Shown here: positions 34,112 to 44,461 of the stretch, in pieces
How the letters are laid out: each line of letters starts with the position of its first letter
Numbering within the stretch: the stretch's first letter is position 1
DNA from: Mortierella alpina
Lineage: Eukaryota; Mortierellomycota; Mortierellomycetes; Mortierellales; Mortierellaceae
DNA: 64,000 nt
Direction of reading: 5' to 3'
Assembly (NCBI GenBank): GCA_029449245.1
Contig: JANATF010000009.1
Span: 1,364,001 to 1,428,000 of the forward strand
Made by a program: the position numbers and the translations under genes
The notes under the pieces: generated by a model
Databases searched by the model: none
What the model was told of the DNA's origin: nothing
What the model saw: only the letters and a program-made list of their open reading frames with translations

Positions 34112-35140
34112 TCAGATCTGCACAGTTCCGCGGATGCAAACGACCGAATGTCCGCCAATCCAAACGTTCCTCTTCGCCTCATCCACAGAGAGGTCAGAGT
34201 CATCTCGCTTCACAACAACTCTTCCCTGTCGACCCATCGCCGTTCCTTGCGAGGCAATGTAGCTGGCAGGAGCTCTGCCGGTTCCGATCAGCCATTGGGC
34301 CATACCAGCACTATATGGATCGCAAGAAAAGATAATAGGAAAAATCAGCAACGGCATCTCACCAACATTGGGGGTGTAGAGCGATCTGAGCTCCAGGCTA
34401 GACAAGTTAAACGGCGCAACGTACTTGAAGGAACCAGTGACGGGATCTTCGTCGACCAAGACTGAGTGGGGAAAGGTTCGAACCTCAAAGAGCGGGTCGT
34501 TGGGGCTCTTCCTCTGTGCTGCTGGGTATTCTCCAATAATGCCCCATTTGATCTTCTTGGACTGCTCCGTTGGGGTGCGCTTGGCCCTCAGCACAGTTGA
34601 ATGGTCCTTGACTAAAAGCGCGAACCAGTCAGGCCCATTGACGATCCATTGTGTGCCCAGAACCTCACTTCGGTCGAGCCCCATGGCCTGGCATGCGACC
34701 AGCACAGTTTCCTCCTCTACAGCACCTGTCTTCGATAATGGCGGTGCAACAAACGCAAGCGACCCATCGTTGGAGAGAAGCAGTTCAACTAAACCGACAC
34801 CACACTCTTGAACAATTTTTCTGGGTCCCTTGATGTCATTTCCAGCGGCTGTATAGTCAAGGAATACGCGACAGGTGCCAAGCGTTGGGTGGCCTGCAAA
34901 TGGGATCTCTATGGCAGGAGTGAAGATACGCACACTATAGTCGGCCTTCGAAGGGTGTGTGGGCGGCAGCAGGAAGGTTGTCTCGGAGAGGTTAGTCCAG
35001 TTGGCAAACTTGGCCATTTGCTCGTCTGTGGGCACTGGGAGGGATGGGTCCAGTGCTACGACTACGGCCAAGGGGTTTCCTTGGTAGGCCGTGTCCGTGA
35101 AGACGTCAATCTGGTAGAAAGGATAGGTGGAAGGCGACAT
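34112..35140 (-). CDS. PhzF-family isomerase/epimerase-like protein, copy 1
   Basis: Two exons, 34425-35140 and 34112-34310, join across a 114-nt GT-AG intron (34311-34424) to 304 aa, the usual PhzF size. The start is the ATG at 35140, conserved with the paralogue; an upstream in-frame ATG at 35173 is not shared. PhzF-fold residues are visible: Glu in NLSETTF (about 53, catalytic base position), FAGHPTLGT (His about 84), and the VTGSF / MAQWLIGTG substrate loop that spans the splice junction. The family comprises cofactor-free isomerases and epimerases; the substrate is unknown here. The intron is a multiple of three and stop-free, so an unspliced transcript would still encode a continuous protein. 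A TATATA lies at 35318-35323. It is the downstream member of a tandem pair. Confidence 0.85.
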   Translation of the reverse strand: MSPSTYPFYQIDVFTDTAYQGNPLAVVVALDPSLPVPTDEQMAKFANWTNLSETTFLLPPTHPSKADYSVRIFTPAIEIPFAGHPTLGTCRVFLDYTAAGNDIKGPRKIVQECGVGLVELLLSNDGSLAFVAPPLSKTGAVEEETVLVACQAMGLDRSEVLGTQWIVNGPDWFALLVKDHSTVLRAKRTPTEQSKKIKWGIIGEYPAAQRKSPNDPLFEVRTFPHSVLVDEDPVTGSFKYVAPFNLSSLELRSLYTPNVGEMPLLIFPIIFSCDPYSAGMAQWLIGTGRAPASYIASQGTAMGRQGRVVVKRDDSDLSVDEAKRNVWIGGHSVVCIRGTVQI

Positions 35141-35427
35141 TTGAGGCGAGGGGAATGGACACGCGATGGACAAAGCAAGATTTCAGGTACTGAGAGATGA
35201 GCTCCGAAGTGAATGTGTAGGCGAAAAGCGATTCGCAAGAGAGAGAGAGAGAGCTCACGAAGGAGAGACAAAGAGCGCGAAGACACAAGAGAGTGAGGCA
35301 TCGGCGTGCTGCTACTCTATATATTCTCACGCACATCCTCGCATACACACTCACATCACTCCTCGACCGAGTCAAAACTTGAGTCAGCGATAAGGTTATT
35401 TGTTTATCCCCAGCATCCCTGGCTTAC
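35141..35427. promoter_or_regulatory. PhzF copy 1 promoter region
   Basis: This region lies between the PhzF ATG and the truncated DAK copy. On the minus strand it has a TATATA (35323-35318) about 180 nt before the start and a purine/pyrimidine-biased leader. It is the duplicated counterpart of the 36976-37234 gap before PhzF copy 2. Confidence 0.4.
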
Positions 35428-35715
35428 TCAGCTACCGTCAACGCCTGCCAGCGCAGAGACCAAGCCGGCTGCACCCGCATGCACCAGTGCATCATTCTGA
35501 CTAATATGTAGTGCGCAGATCGCATAGGTCTCATCCTGGCTTTTGCCATAAGGTCTTCAGCCCTCTGCAGGTTCACCGCAAACGATTGCTGGACATCCTT
35601 GGGCGTGCGGTGACCAAGGCGCATCAAGGTTCTGGCACAGCGTGTTGAGACCGCCAGCCATCGCTGTGCCACACATCTTTGCCGACGAGGTCGCACTCAT
35701 GTCGAATCATGCACT
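35428..35715 (-). pseudogene. Truncated, frame-broken copy of the dihydroxyacetone kinase 3' end
   Basis: About 290 bp match the last part of the intact DAK gene (37235-about 37560) with many substitutions. The conserved tail SQNDALVHAGAAGLVSALAG followed by TGA (35430-35428) is readable. Upstream segments fall into other frames, so indels are present. Similarity stops near 35700-35715, which marks a duplication breakpoint inside DAK. It cannot encode a kinase. Confidence 0.85.
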
Positions 35716-35974
35716 ACCTATTGATCCTGTGCAAACTGACAATGCAACCGGCTCTTGGCATTCGTGGTCAGTAATCGTCTTTATCTACTCGCGCTGTGCT
35801 TGTGCTGAGTCACTGATGACGCTGGCGCTTCTATATTCTATATCCGTCAATGCAGCTTGTGGGCGACTGAGCAAACCATCTCGTTGATCGTAACTATGGA
35901 GTGGGGACCGCAACAACAAGACAAGCAACTGGCTTGGCCCCACTTGAATAACGCTCCCTCTGGTAAATGGTTCG
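35716..35974. other. Spacer at the duplication breakpoint
   Basis: This sequence lies between the truncated DAK copy and the 3' end of PhzF copy 2. I see no reading frame or repeat of note. Confidence 0.4.
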
Positions 35975-36975
35975 TTACATCTGCACGGTTCCGCGAATAC
36001 AAACGACGGAATGGCCACCAATCCAAACGTTCCTCTTCGCCTCATCCACAGAGAGGTCAGAGTCATCTCGCTTCACAACAACTCTTCCCTTTCGACCCAT
36101 CGCCGTTCCCTGCGAAGCAATGTAGCTTGTTGGAGCTCTGCCGGTCCCGATCAGCCATTGGGCCATGCCAGCACTATAGAAAGATTAAAGAAGTCGAAAG
36201 TGTCAGATATGTAGAGCCTACAATAACGACAGCCACGGTAAATAGGTAGCGCAACTCACTTGAAGGAACCAGTGACGGGATCTTCATCGATCATGTCCGC
36301 GTGAGGAAAGGTTCGAACCTCAAAGTGCGGATCAGTAGGGCTTTTCCTATGTGCTGCTGGGTATTCTCCAACGATGCCCCATTCGATCTTCTTGGACTGT
36401 TCCGTTGGGCTGCGCTTGGCCCTCAGCACAGTTGAATGATCCTTGACTAAAAGCGCAAACCAGTTGGGACCGTTGACGATCCACTGTGTGTCCAGAACCT
36501 CACTTCGGTCGAGCCCCATGGCCTGGCATGCGACCAGCACAGTTTCCTCCTCTACAGCACCTGTCTTTGATAATGGCGGTGCAACAAACGAAATCGACCC
36601 GTCGTTGGAGAGAAGTAGTTCAACTAAACCGACACCACACTCTTGGACGATCTTTCTAGGTCCCTTGATGTCATTTCCAGCGGCTGTATAGTCAAGGAAT
36701 ACGCGACAGGTGCCAAGCGTTGGGTGGCCTGCAAAGGGAAGCTCCGTGGTAGGGGTGAAGATACGCACGCTGTAGTCGGCCTTCGCGGGGTCTGTGGGTG
36801 GCAGCAGGAAGGTCGTCTCGGAGAGGTTAGTCCAGTTGGCAAACTTGGCCATTTGCTCGTCTGTGGGCACTGGGAGGGATGGGTCCAGTGCTACGACTAC
36901 GGCCAAGGGGTTTCCTTGGTAGGCTGTGTCCGTGAAGACGTCAATCTGGTAGAAGGGGTAGGTGGAAGGCGACAT
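35975..36975 (-). CDS. PhzF-family isomerase/epimerase-like protein, copy 2
   Basis: Exons 36260-36975 and 35975-36173 join across an 86-nt GTGAGT...AG intron (36174-36259). The product is 304 aa, the same length as copy 1 and with the junction at the same codon, which validates both gene models. The motifs NLSETTF and ELPFAGHPTLGT are present; ELPFAGHP is the more canonical family form compared with EIPFAGHP in copy 1. The longer open frame beginning at 37110 reads upstream sequence and is not conserved. The intron differs in length and sequence from copy 1, so introns diverged faster than exons after duplication. Substrate unknown. The gene lies 259 bp downstream of, and on the same strand as, the DAK gene. 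Confidence 0.87.
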
Positions 36976-37234
36976 TGGCGACGGGGGGAGGTGAGTAATG
37001 ACAACGGGCAATGAGCAAAGCAAGTTGATCGGGTAGAGGAGGCGAGATCGCAAGATGAATGTGCAGCAAAGACGAAATGACAGCAGGCGACGAGCAAAGC
37101 ACGATTTCAAGCAGAGGAGAGGGAGTGAGCGAAAAAGTAGTGCGCGCTGTATTTATTCTCACGCACCTCGCATTCTCACATTCTCACACACCAAGAGCAA
37201 AATACTTGTCCTGCAAAACTGACCCTTGCCTGCA

Positions 37235-38998
37235 CTATGCATCTACAGACAGCGCACTGACAATGCCAGCCAGCACAGAGACCAAGCCGGCTGCACCCGC
37301 ATCCACCAGGCCATCATTCTGACTAACATACACTGCGCGCCCCCGCATAGGTCTCATGACCGCTGTTGCCTTTGCTCCTGCCTCTGCCTTTTCCAGCGCC
37401 GCCTTCAGTTCTCCAGTCTCTGCAAGTGTCGAAGCAAACGGCTGCAGGGCATCAATGAGCGTACGGTGGCCAGGGCGTGCAGTTGTGTACTGGTACAGCG
37501 TGTCCAGAGCGCCAACCATTGCCGTGCCCCACATCTTTGCCGACAGGGTCGCATTGCTGGTGGCTCCAAGCTTGTGAAGCTGTTGAGCGAGTCCATCCAG
37601 GAAGAGGCAGTAGATGATGCCAGACGTACCACCCATAGCGTCTTCTACAAGGGCAGAGATGCGTGCGAGTGCTGCGGATGGATCATTGAGTGGGAGCGCT
37701 GTGTTATTAGATGCCTCAAAGATGGCTGTTGCGCCTGACAGCAGGACCTGACCACAGTCGCCATCGCCCATAAGCTGGTCCAGACGGGTGACCTCGGGTT
37801 CGTCTCTGACAACGTTCTTGTACGCAGTGTCGATGATATGCTCCCATGTCGAGTTCGATGAAGGTGTGAATGAAATGGCTGGTCCTTGTGCCGAGTCGTC
37901 CGTGTTGCCTGCAAGAGCTACATGAGCCTGGTTGATCCATCCAGAGCAGTATGCTGGCTCGTCAATCAAGGCAATCAGTTCCTGACGTTCCCTTTCATTG
38001 TCCGGAAGCACCAGAAGCGAGATACTAGCGCCTGGCATGGCCAGACCCGTCATGTACGTGCCGGAGAAAACGCGTTCGGGGACCAGTCCACGCATTACAG
38101 CAGCTTCGACAGCCAGCTTGGTGACGAGACCCATTTCCAGGTTTGAAGTAGCGCCCAAGTTGTTGACAAAAATGACCACATGCGTCTTGCTGCTTGAGCA
38201 TGTTTTGAAGGGCCGGCTTTTGAGAATATGGTCGATCATACTAGGAATGAGCACGTTGGCGGGCTCTGGCGTCTTCTTTTCAAAGCCGGGTTCGTTGTGG
38301 ATTCCCATGCCAATTTCAATCTCGTTGTCCTCGAGAACGCGGGGCATGCCCTGGCCAGGCACTGAGGCGGCGTTGAGTGCGCATCCGATGGTGAAAGTAT
38401 GCGAGACGACATATTGCGCAGTTTCCTGAACCTTTTCGAGCGAGCCACCCTTGGCGGCACAGGCGCCTGCTAGTTTGTAGGTGAGAACAGTGCCAGCCAG
38501 GCCTCGGCGACCCACACCGCCTTGTTCGTCGTCATCCGGGTTCACAACACCGACATCATCGTCGACTACGACCATGGCAACCTTTGGCAGCGGTTTTCCG
38601 CTGTTAACGCGCTCCGACTTGAAGCGCTCGACTGCGCGGCCAAAGTTGAGGACGTCGCCTGTGTAGTTTTTGATGACAACCAAGGTGCCGTGTTCTTCCG
38701 AGTGCACGCGACGAAGACAGGAGAGGACCTGGGACGATGTAGGCGAGGCAAAGACGTGGCCTGAGACGGAGGCGGTCAGCATGCCGTGGCCGACAAAGCC
38801 GGCATGAGCGGGCTCGTGGCCGCTGCCACCGCCGCAGAAGAGCGAGACTTGGCGGCGGCGTCGGGTGGCCAGGTCGTTGAGGTAGACGACTTTTTCCCTC
38901 TCGTCCAAGGATAGATGGCGGTTAGCGAGCGTGAGCCCGTGCAGGCTGTCGCGGACGAGGGTCTTGGGATCGGAGACAAAGTGCTTTCCTTTCGTCAT
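37235..38998 (-). CDS. Dihydroxyacetone kinase (DhaK-DhaL, ATP-dependent)
   Basis: The product is 587 aa and intronless, close to the about 585-aa yeast Dak proteins. The ATG at 38998 begins the conserved N terminus; the longer frame from 39328 is 5' leader. The DhaK domain (about 1-340) has GSGHEPAHAGFVGHGM near residue 56 and TIGCALNAASVPG near 200, with the His that forms the hemiaminal to dihydroxyacetone just before. The DhaL domain (about 390-587) has MGDGDCGQ near 413, which binds Mg-ATP, and AMGGTSGIIY near 456. It phosphorylates dihydroxyacetone in the cytosol to DHAP, serving glycerol use and detoxification. A frame-broken copy of its 3' end lies at 35428-35715. The gene symbol is not assigned because DAK1/DAK2 orthology cannot be judged. 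Confidence 0.95.
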   Translation of the reverse strand: MTKGKHFVSDPKTLVRDSLHGLTLANRHLSLDEREKVVYLNDLATRRRRQVSLFCGGGSGHEPAHAGFVGHGMLTASVSGHVFASPTSSQVLSCLRRVHSEEHGTLVVIKNYTGDVLNFGRAVERFKSERVNSGKPLPKVAMVVVDDDVGVVNPDDDEQGGVGRRGLAGTVLTYKLAGACAAKGGSLEKVQETAQYVVSHTFTIGCALNAASVPGQGMPRVLEDNEIEIGMGIHNEPGFEKKTPEPANVLIPSMIDHILKSRPFKTCSSSKTHVVIFVNNLGATSNLEMGLVTKLAVEAAVMRGLVPERVFSGTYMTGLAMPGASISLLVLPDNERERQELIALIDEPAYCSGWINQAHVALAGNTDDSAQGPAISFTPSSNSTWEHIIDTAYKNVVRDEPEVTRLDQLMGDGDCGQVLLSGATAIFEASNNTALPLNDPSAALARISALVEDAMGGTSGIIYCLFLDGLAQQLHKLGATSNATLSAKMWGTAMVGALDTLYQYTTARPGHRTLIDALQPFASTLAETGELKAALEKAEAGAKATAVMRPMRGRAVYVSQNDGLVDAGAAGLVSVLAGIVSALSVDA

Positions 38999-40397
38999 TG
39001 GGATTTCGATTGAGGTTAAATTGCCTGAGATTGTTAAATGAGAGCGATGACCGAGAGACGCGATCGAGGGCGTTGAACAAAAAGAACGGCGGGGACGAAT
39101 GGCGATCAAGAGAGAGGCGATCAGGAGATCAGGAGAGTGGTGATGACGAGTGACGAGCAGAGAGTAAAGTGATCGGAGACAAGACCGAGTGGTGAAGAGC
39201 GGCGGCAAGTGTGGGAAGAGGGAAGAGGGCGCGTCATTGGCCATGTTTCCGCGCCAAAACTGTCGATCGCCCGTTATTGCGCCACACACGCTTTCGTGTG
39301 GATCTCGCCCGCCTTGTATACATGGCAACTAATCCGCAATGCGTCGAGCTTGCAACCGACGGACACAGCCAAGTCGCAGGCTCAACCAATCAACCCTCAT
39401 GACGAGTGTTTGCTTCTTGTGCTTGCCTCAGCCTGATAGCTTGCATTGGCCTGCCTCGACTTTCTACTGCTTCACCTCATCAGAGTCTCATCACCTAACT
39501 GCCCTTGAAACGACAATCTGGCACTGAACGCGCTGAACACTATGATAAGCCTGAAGGCAAGTCCTACCGAGAAGCAAAAGGTACTGAAAGAACACAAGCA
39601 ATATGAATTTAAGTTGGGCGGAACTTCAAGTTCCGATGAATACTTGGAGAAAAGGCGTTAAAAAGGCAGAAAGATGTAGAGAGATGTGGGAACGGTGAAC
39701 CTCCATGGGAAGTGACCACGCACTAGCTCGAAAGGTGTTAGGGCTAAGCCCATGGTTGCACACACCAGGAAAGCTGCATCGCAAATAACATGTTCCCGCG
39801 CATGCGCGCAAGTTGCGCAGAGTGGGCCGTCGCTCATGGAAGGCGATATAGAAGGGGCTGAAGGACCATGGACTGTCTGCGCCATTCAGACACAAGATCG
39901 CGCAAAGTACGTCCAGCTCCTCTATTATACAGCATACGGCAGAATGAAAAGCTCATGCGTGTGGGCAGCACAATTTGCAGACCCAAAATAACTTGGACGA
40001 GATCGGGCGTCGTCGAGTAAACCTTCATTCATAGACTATCGCGCGGAGGGTGATATGGACGGATGAGCAATGACAAGGGCAACGCTCAGGAAATCGCCAT
40101 GTCTAGCGGCGAGTAGGGAGCCATGGAAACCACGATCGCGGCGACTGCTTTCAAGTGCACACAGGATACTGAAGGCGAGATCGTGAATGGCGCTGACGGA
40201 TTTCCGTGTCTTGGTCACATTTACATATGGGTTAAAGGTCTAGGTGTTGGACACCCATGACTGTTGCCCTTTACAATCCTCCTGCAGCGCGCCAGACCGA
40301 GTTGCGAATAAACATACTGAGCAGGCCTGCGATATTAACAGTCGAGATCGATTTTTGATCAGATAGCCATGTTTATTACTAAGATTATATATGGCCT
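38999..40397. other. Intergenic region upstream of DAK
   Basis: This is the divergent/tandem gap of about 1.4 kb. The DAK 5' leader is purine-rich on the plus strand (39000-39230). No frame longer than 90 codons, no domain, no tRNA and no repeat is evident. The minus-strand AATAAA of the next gene (plus TTTATT at 40372-40377) lies at the right end. Confidence 0.5.
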
Positions 40398-42656
40398 TCA
40401 GTTGGGGTCCGTTCTGGGACCCTTCTCGTCACCTTCATTGTTATGGATGGTCTCGGGAGGGTTCAGCGGCAGGAGGGGCTCCTGAGGCATGCTGAACGCT
40501 GGCATGAGCACGTTCATAAATGCAGAGGCAGTGTGGAAACGCAGCAGGCTCAAGATCTCCTTGTGAATAAAGTCAGAGATCAGGGACCAGTGGGCCAAAT
40601 ACTGCACAGGGTGGAACGTTCCGTTCGGCTGAACGACAGACCAACGTACAGCCGCTCCCAGGGGATGTTCGATCGGCTCCTTGGCATTCTTTTCGTTATC
40701 AGAATCGCTGTTGCGTCGCTCGTTACAGTCCACAAACGTTGTGTTGACAGTGTTCTCCAGAAGCATGACATTCAAGGACGACGAGCCGTAGGGTACAACC
40801 ACCGCCCAAACGTAACGGGTGACAGCGGTGAGGTCGTGGGCGTTTGAGCATTTCTCGGTGGGTGACTCTGTCGACTCTCCGGACTCGACCCTCTGGGCTG
40901 CAGACTCACACTCAATCGAGATAGGGGAACCGCGGAGGTCTGGGTAGATGCGATCCCACCATTCCTGAACAGAGCCCTCAATACCGGCACGCTTAAAGCA
41001 ATCGGACAGCAACTGGGATTTTTCAAGACTCTCGGCGACCTTGTCTTCCTTCACAATCGCCTGCTTGTTGTTCAGAGCCTGATCTCGCGTTTGGGTTGCG
41101 TCCTGGATGTTTCTGAGTAAAGCAAGTTTATGGCTGTTGAAGACATCTCGGTTGCCACGCGTGTTGCCCGTAAACAAGCCCAACAGATTCTCCAGCGATC
41201 CCGTGTCTCTTATGTAGGCCGATTGTGCAGAGGAAGCCCTGTGGTGAGTGATCGAGAGGGTGTCGAATTCTGGAAGGTGGTCTAGCGCCCAGTCGGACTG
41301 GAACGTCGACAGCATGGACTCTGCATCCTGACGCTCTTTCCTGGTCAATTTTCGGACACGCTCAAGAGAGCCCTTTACCCCGTTCATGATAGTGTCGATC
41401 AGGGTGCGGTTTCCAGAGGGAGTTGTATCCTGTTTCGGCGTGGACCGTTCGGCGGTGGAGTGCATGTAAACGTGAGCAATCTCAGCTCTCCAGGCTTGGT
41501 GACCCTCCGCGTACTGGACGCGGGTGGCTACAATCAAGGTTGAAAGACATAGGGGACGGAAGCGTTCGCGACAAGTCGGGGAGGTGTAAGAGAGGCCGCG
41601 GGCGACGTAGACGCCGTTACCGATGGCGGTGTGGATGAGCGTATCCAGGTCTTGAAGGACAGTTTGATGCAGCTGACCGTCAAGACTCCAGGTTTGGATC
41701 GTGGCGTTAAGATCTGAAGGGTGGATGACCTCAAGGCCCGTGGAACCACGAGTTTCAGGCGGTTGGAATAGAGTCTCCCAACCTTCGGGGAGTCCGCGAT
41801 CGAGCTTGCCAGCGAGACGACGTAGAACGGCTTGTGGATCCTCGTCTTCAACCGTGGTAGGAGGAATTGGGTGCTTGGAGTTGGGTGGTTTGGGAGTGTT
41901 GGGGTCAGGGAATGGGAATGGGTAAGGATCAGGAGTGTGGTGGTTGAGGCCGTCGTCAGGAACGAGTTCAGTGTATGGAGGTGGATCGATGTCATTGGGT
42001 TCAGGCTGAGGATAATAGTCTCCTGAATTGCCACCGCCTACGGACGGGGATGGTTGAGCTTTTGAAGGAGGGTTCTCGATGGTGATGCTGCCAGGCTGGG
42101 GTGAGCTGGACGGCAGAGGGGTTAGGTGTGGCCTGCTTGGTGGTCTAACGGGGGATTCAGGGGTGTTGCTGTCGTGGTCCCGGTCTTGCGGCGGGGCTGG
42201 GGTCGTGTTGTCATCATTGGGTATGGGATTTGAAGGAGGCTCAGTCTCGTTGCGGTTGCCAGTAGCTGGTGCTGGAGCCATAGTGGCGACTGGAGTTGAG
42301 CTGGAGCCGCCGTGGGACCCCTTGGACTTTGACGGATTTGTGTGCTTCACAGGATTAAGCGTTGGAGCACAATCCTTCGAGGGGTTACCACGGCGGGACT
42401 TCTTTTGCGGCACCGGTTCATGACCGGTTCCTCGCCTTTTTTTTGAGTGTCGTGAGCTATGGCCGCCTTTACTTTTGCTGGCTGTTGCTGTTGCTGTAGG
42501 CAGCACCGGTTTTTTCGGTGAGTTGGGACCTTTGGTGCGGTTTTGGACCCCTTTCGATGCTGGTTGTTGCTTTGGCTGGTGGGCATTGGCGGTGATAGAT
42601 AGGATGCACAGCAGCAACAAGGCCATGCTGAGCACGACACGAGGTGAAATCAGCAT
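40398..42656 (-). CDS. Large secreted Pro/Ser-rich protein of unknown function
   Basis: The product is 752 aa. The ATG at 42656 starts a clear signal peptide (MLISPRVVLSMALLLLCILS, cleavage probably after ANA near residue 25). A long low-complexity linker (about 26-300) rich in Pro, Ser, Thr, Lys and Asn follows, then a folded-looking C-terminal region (about 310-730) with scattered Cys and N-glycosylation sequons. No domain is recognised. A wall-associated or secreted role is inferred from the signal peptide and linker only. The frame continues upstream to 43049, but a 5'-UTR intron and promoter lie there, so the longer start is rejected. An AATAAA (plus TTTATT 40372-40377) follows 20 nt past the stop. 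Confidence 0.8.
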   Translation of the reverse strand: MLISPRVVLSMALLLLCILSITANAHQPKQQPASKGVQNRTKGPNSPKKPVLPTATATASKSKGGHSSRHSKKRRGTGHEPVPQKKSRRGNPSKDCAPTLNPVKHTNPSKSKGSHGGSSSTPVATMAPAPATGNRNETEPPSNPIPNDDNTTPAPPQDRDHDSNTPESPVRPPSRPHLTPLPSSSPQPGSITIENPPSKAQPSPSVGGGNSGDYYPQPEPNDIDPPPYTELVPDDGLNHHTPDPYPFPFPDPNTPKPPNSKHPIPPTTVEDEDPQAVLRRLAGKLDRGLPEGWETLFQPPETRGSTGLEVIHPSDLNATIQTWSLDGQLHQTVLQDLDTLIHTAIGNGVYVARGLSYTSPTCRERFRPLCLSTLIVATRVQYAEGHQAWRAEIAHVYMHSTAERSTPKQDTTPSGNRTLIDTIMNGVKGSLERVRKLTRKERQDAESMLSTFQSDWALDHLPEFDTLSITHHRASSAQSAYIRDTGSLENLLGLFTGNTRGNRDVFNSHKLALLRNIQDATQTRDQALNNKQAIVKEDKVAESLEKSQLLSDCFKRAGIEGSVQEWWDRIYPDLRGSPISIECESAAQRVESGESTESPTEKCSNAHDLTAVTRYVWAVVVPYGSSSLNVMLLENTVNTTFVDCNERRNSDSDNEKNAKEPIEHPLGAAVRWSVVQPNGTFHPVQYLAHWSLISDFIHKEILSLLRFHTASAFMNVLMPAFSMPQEPLLPLNPPETIHNNEGDEKGPRTDPN

Positions 42657-42704
42657 GCTAGTGTATGTCTGTTTAGCTGTCTGTTGTGGGACACTGAGGA
42701 AGAA

Positions 42705-42774
42705 CTGTAGAATGTCAGCAAAGAGTTGTTGGCTTGAGCAGGGGAGTGAGGAGTAGAGCGTGCGAGGTACATAC
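42705..42774 (-). other. Probable 5'-UTR intron of the secreted Pro-rich gene
   Basis: The minus strand has a GTATGT donor (42774) and a gctgacattctacag acceptor (42705), 70 nt, with a CTGAC-like branch point close to the acceptor. It lies about 50 nt before the ATG. Confidence 0.6.
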
Positions 42775-42975
42775 ATTGGCGTGGGATGCACGTGTAGCAA
42801 AGATTGCCGTAAAGGGAGCGAGGTCAAGAGGCAGGGGTGCGGTGTGGGGGGTAAGATGGCAGGTGAGGGTGGGTCGTGAAGGAGCACGGACAATGGACAG
42901 ACGTTGCTGCTGGGAGGGGGAAGAGTGGGGGAGTCTTCAAAGGGGAAAAACAGTAGAATTTGCTCGCTCGAGTGG

Positions 42976-42985
42976 ATATATATAA
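42976..42985 (-). promoter_or_regulatory. TATA box of the secreted Pro-rich gene
   Basis: On the minus strand, GTTATATATAT lies about 200 nt upstream of the proposed 5'-UTR intron donor. Confidence 0.5.
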
Positions 42986-44461
42986 CCCTGCATCCACAGC
43001 GGGCTGCTCTTGAGAAGAAAAGTCGAATATAGATGATACCTCTCCGCAAGACGTGTGTGGGTTCTGTGTTCTGTGTTCTGTAGACGGCTCTCAGGGCAAA
43101 CCGTTTTGGTAACCCTCTCTCACTTTAATTGAACCCAGACCCCAGAAGGTTACAGTATGCAATACATATCAAGAGAGCAGGTGGCCAGCGCAGTTTATTG
43201 GTCTCGGTGCCTCTTGCAGATATCAACAGACTGCCATTGTCCGCTCACGACACTCCACAAGTCATCACGAACGTCTTGAACCTGCGGAAGATGCAAGAGA
43301 CTACTGAATAAAAGTCCTCGATGATCGCGTGTTGAGTGGCTCTCATGTACAATGCGCGTCATTGAACCCGCACTGCTCTAAAATAATTGAACTTTGTCGT
43401 CGTCGTGCATTATTTGAGTACTGTACTTATCAAAGGCTTCCATATGATACATTCCCAGTAACGGCACCATTCCACGAACAAGAAGCATCTTCAAGCTGGA
43501 CCTCAAGAGGCGTTTACACTTATCGTGCTGTACAGTGAACGGATTTGTTTTGGGGTTGAGACGCTACCATGAAGCGCCAGGCAACGAAAGGAGCCGTACA
43601 CATGGTTGCAATTTCCCAAGGCCGTGGTGGCATACAGTCTAAAGGTTTCACGATTACTCTTCATCAGCATAGACTTTGGGCTCTGATGGGCCGTCTTGCC
43701 GAGAATATCCAGATGCCACTGTCGCTAGTCTACTGTATAGGCGAGTACATGATGTTGCCCCCGCACCGTGTGACCCAAGGTAGTCCCGCGAAGGTACCGT
43801 GGACCACAAGGATGAAGGAGGGGGGCTCTTTAGTCTTGAGGCCAGTCGAGGCAGGCACTAGGGATGTAGCCTCGACGGATTGCTCCAGCGGGCGAAGGCT
43901 CTCTTTTTTCTGCACGCCTGTAGACGTGTCTCACAGTGCCATATGTGCCAAGTGAGCCTACATGGCCCCAGGTACATGTGTTGTCTGTATGTCCGCTCGA
44001 GTACATTGTGCCTCCCAGCAGTCCCAGCAACGCTGCTCACGGCCAAGGGGCTTCCACGGCCACTCGGCGTCCCCCGTCCACGTATAGCACACACTGTAGA
44101 CTATACTGTGCACATCCGCAGGGGTTTGCTGGGGCAGATCCATAGGCCAGTTCCATAGGCCAGATCCATAGGCCAGGTCCATACGCCAGTCCACCAGCAG
44201 CCACTGCGTCATAGATTGGTGGCAATGGCGGGTTTTTTGCCACCAGCGCGGGCTCTTCTCGAGACGCCCACAGCCCACAAGTGCCACCGCCTTGTTCACG
44301 TCGACAACTAGCTCGATTGTGCCCCATCGTTTTCCTTCATCCTCTTCTTTCATCCTCTTCTCAATCCTCTTCTTCATCCTCTCATTCTTCTTACTCTTCG
44401 CAGTCTTCTCATCACTCGTTACCCTTCTCACTCTTCTCATTCGTCTCATCCCACTGCAGCC
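42986..44461. other. Intergenic region with a short tandem repeat and a pyrimidine-rich leader
   Basis: No coding region is supported; the ORFs here lack coding character. It contains a 13-bp tandem repeat (44136-44187) and, at 44330-44450, a C/T-rich tract on the plus strand that is the likely promoter/leader of the DUF4246 gene. Confidence 0.5.
44136..44187. repeat. 13-bp tandem repeat, four copies
   Basis: Four successive copies of agatccataggcc (variants agttccataggcc and aggtccatacgcc) have exact 13-bp spacing. Confidence 0.9.

Noticed and set aside
34470-34490. GGTTCGAACC sequences resembling a tRNA T-loop (also at 36309)
   Set aside because: They lie in conserved PhzF coding sequence and lack a flanking acceptor stem or other tRNA boxes.
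34112-35173. Single-exon 353-aa PhzF protein
   Set aside because: The paralogue shows an intron at the same codon with clear GT-AG borders, and splicing gives the standard 304-aa length in both genes; the extra 38 residues are intronic and the first 11 are leader.
37235-39328. 697-aa start for dihydroxyacetone kinase
   Set aside because: The first 110 residues are low-similarity leader; the conserved N terminus and family length fit the ATG at 38998.
40398-43049. 883-aa start for the secreted protein
   Set aside because: The upstream part covers a TATA box and a 5'-UTR intron, and would bury the signal peptide internally.
43569-43955. 128-codon plus-strand ORF
   Set aside because: No recognisable domain, no transcription signals and overlapping open frames on the other strand.
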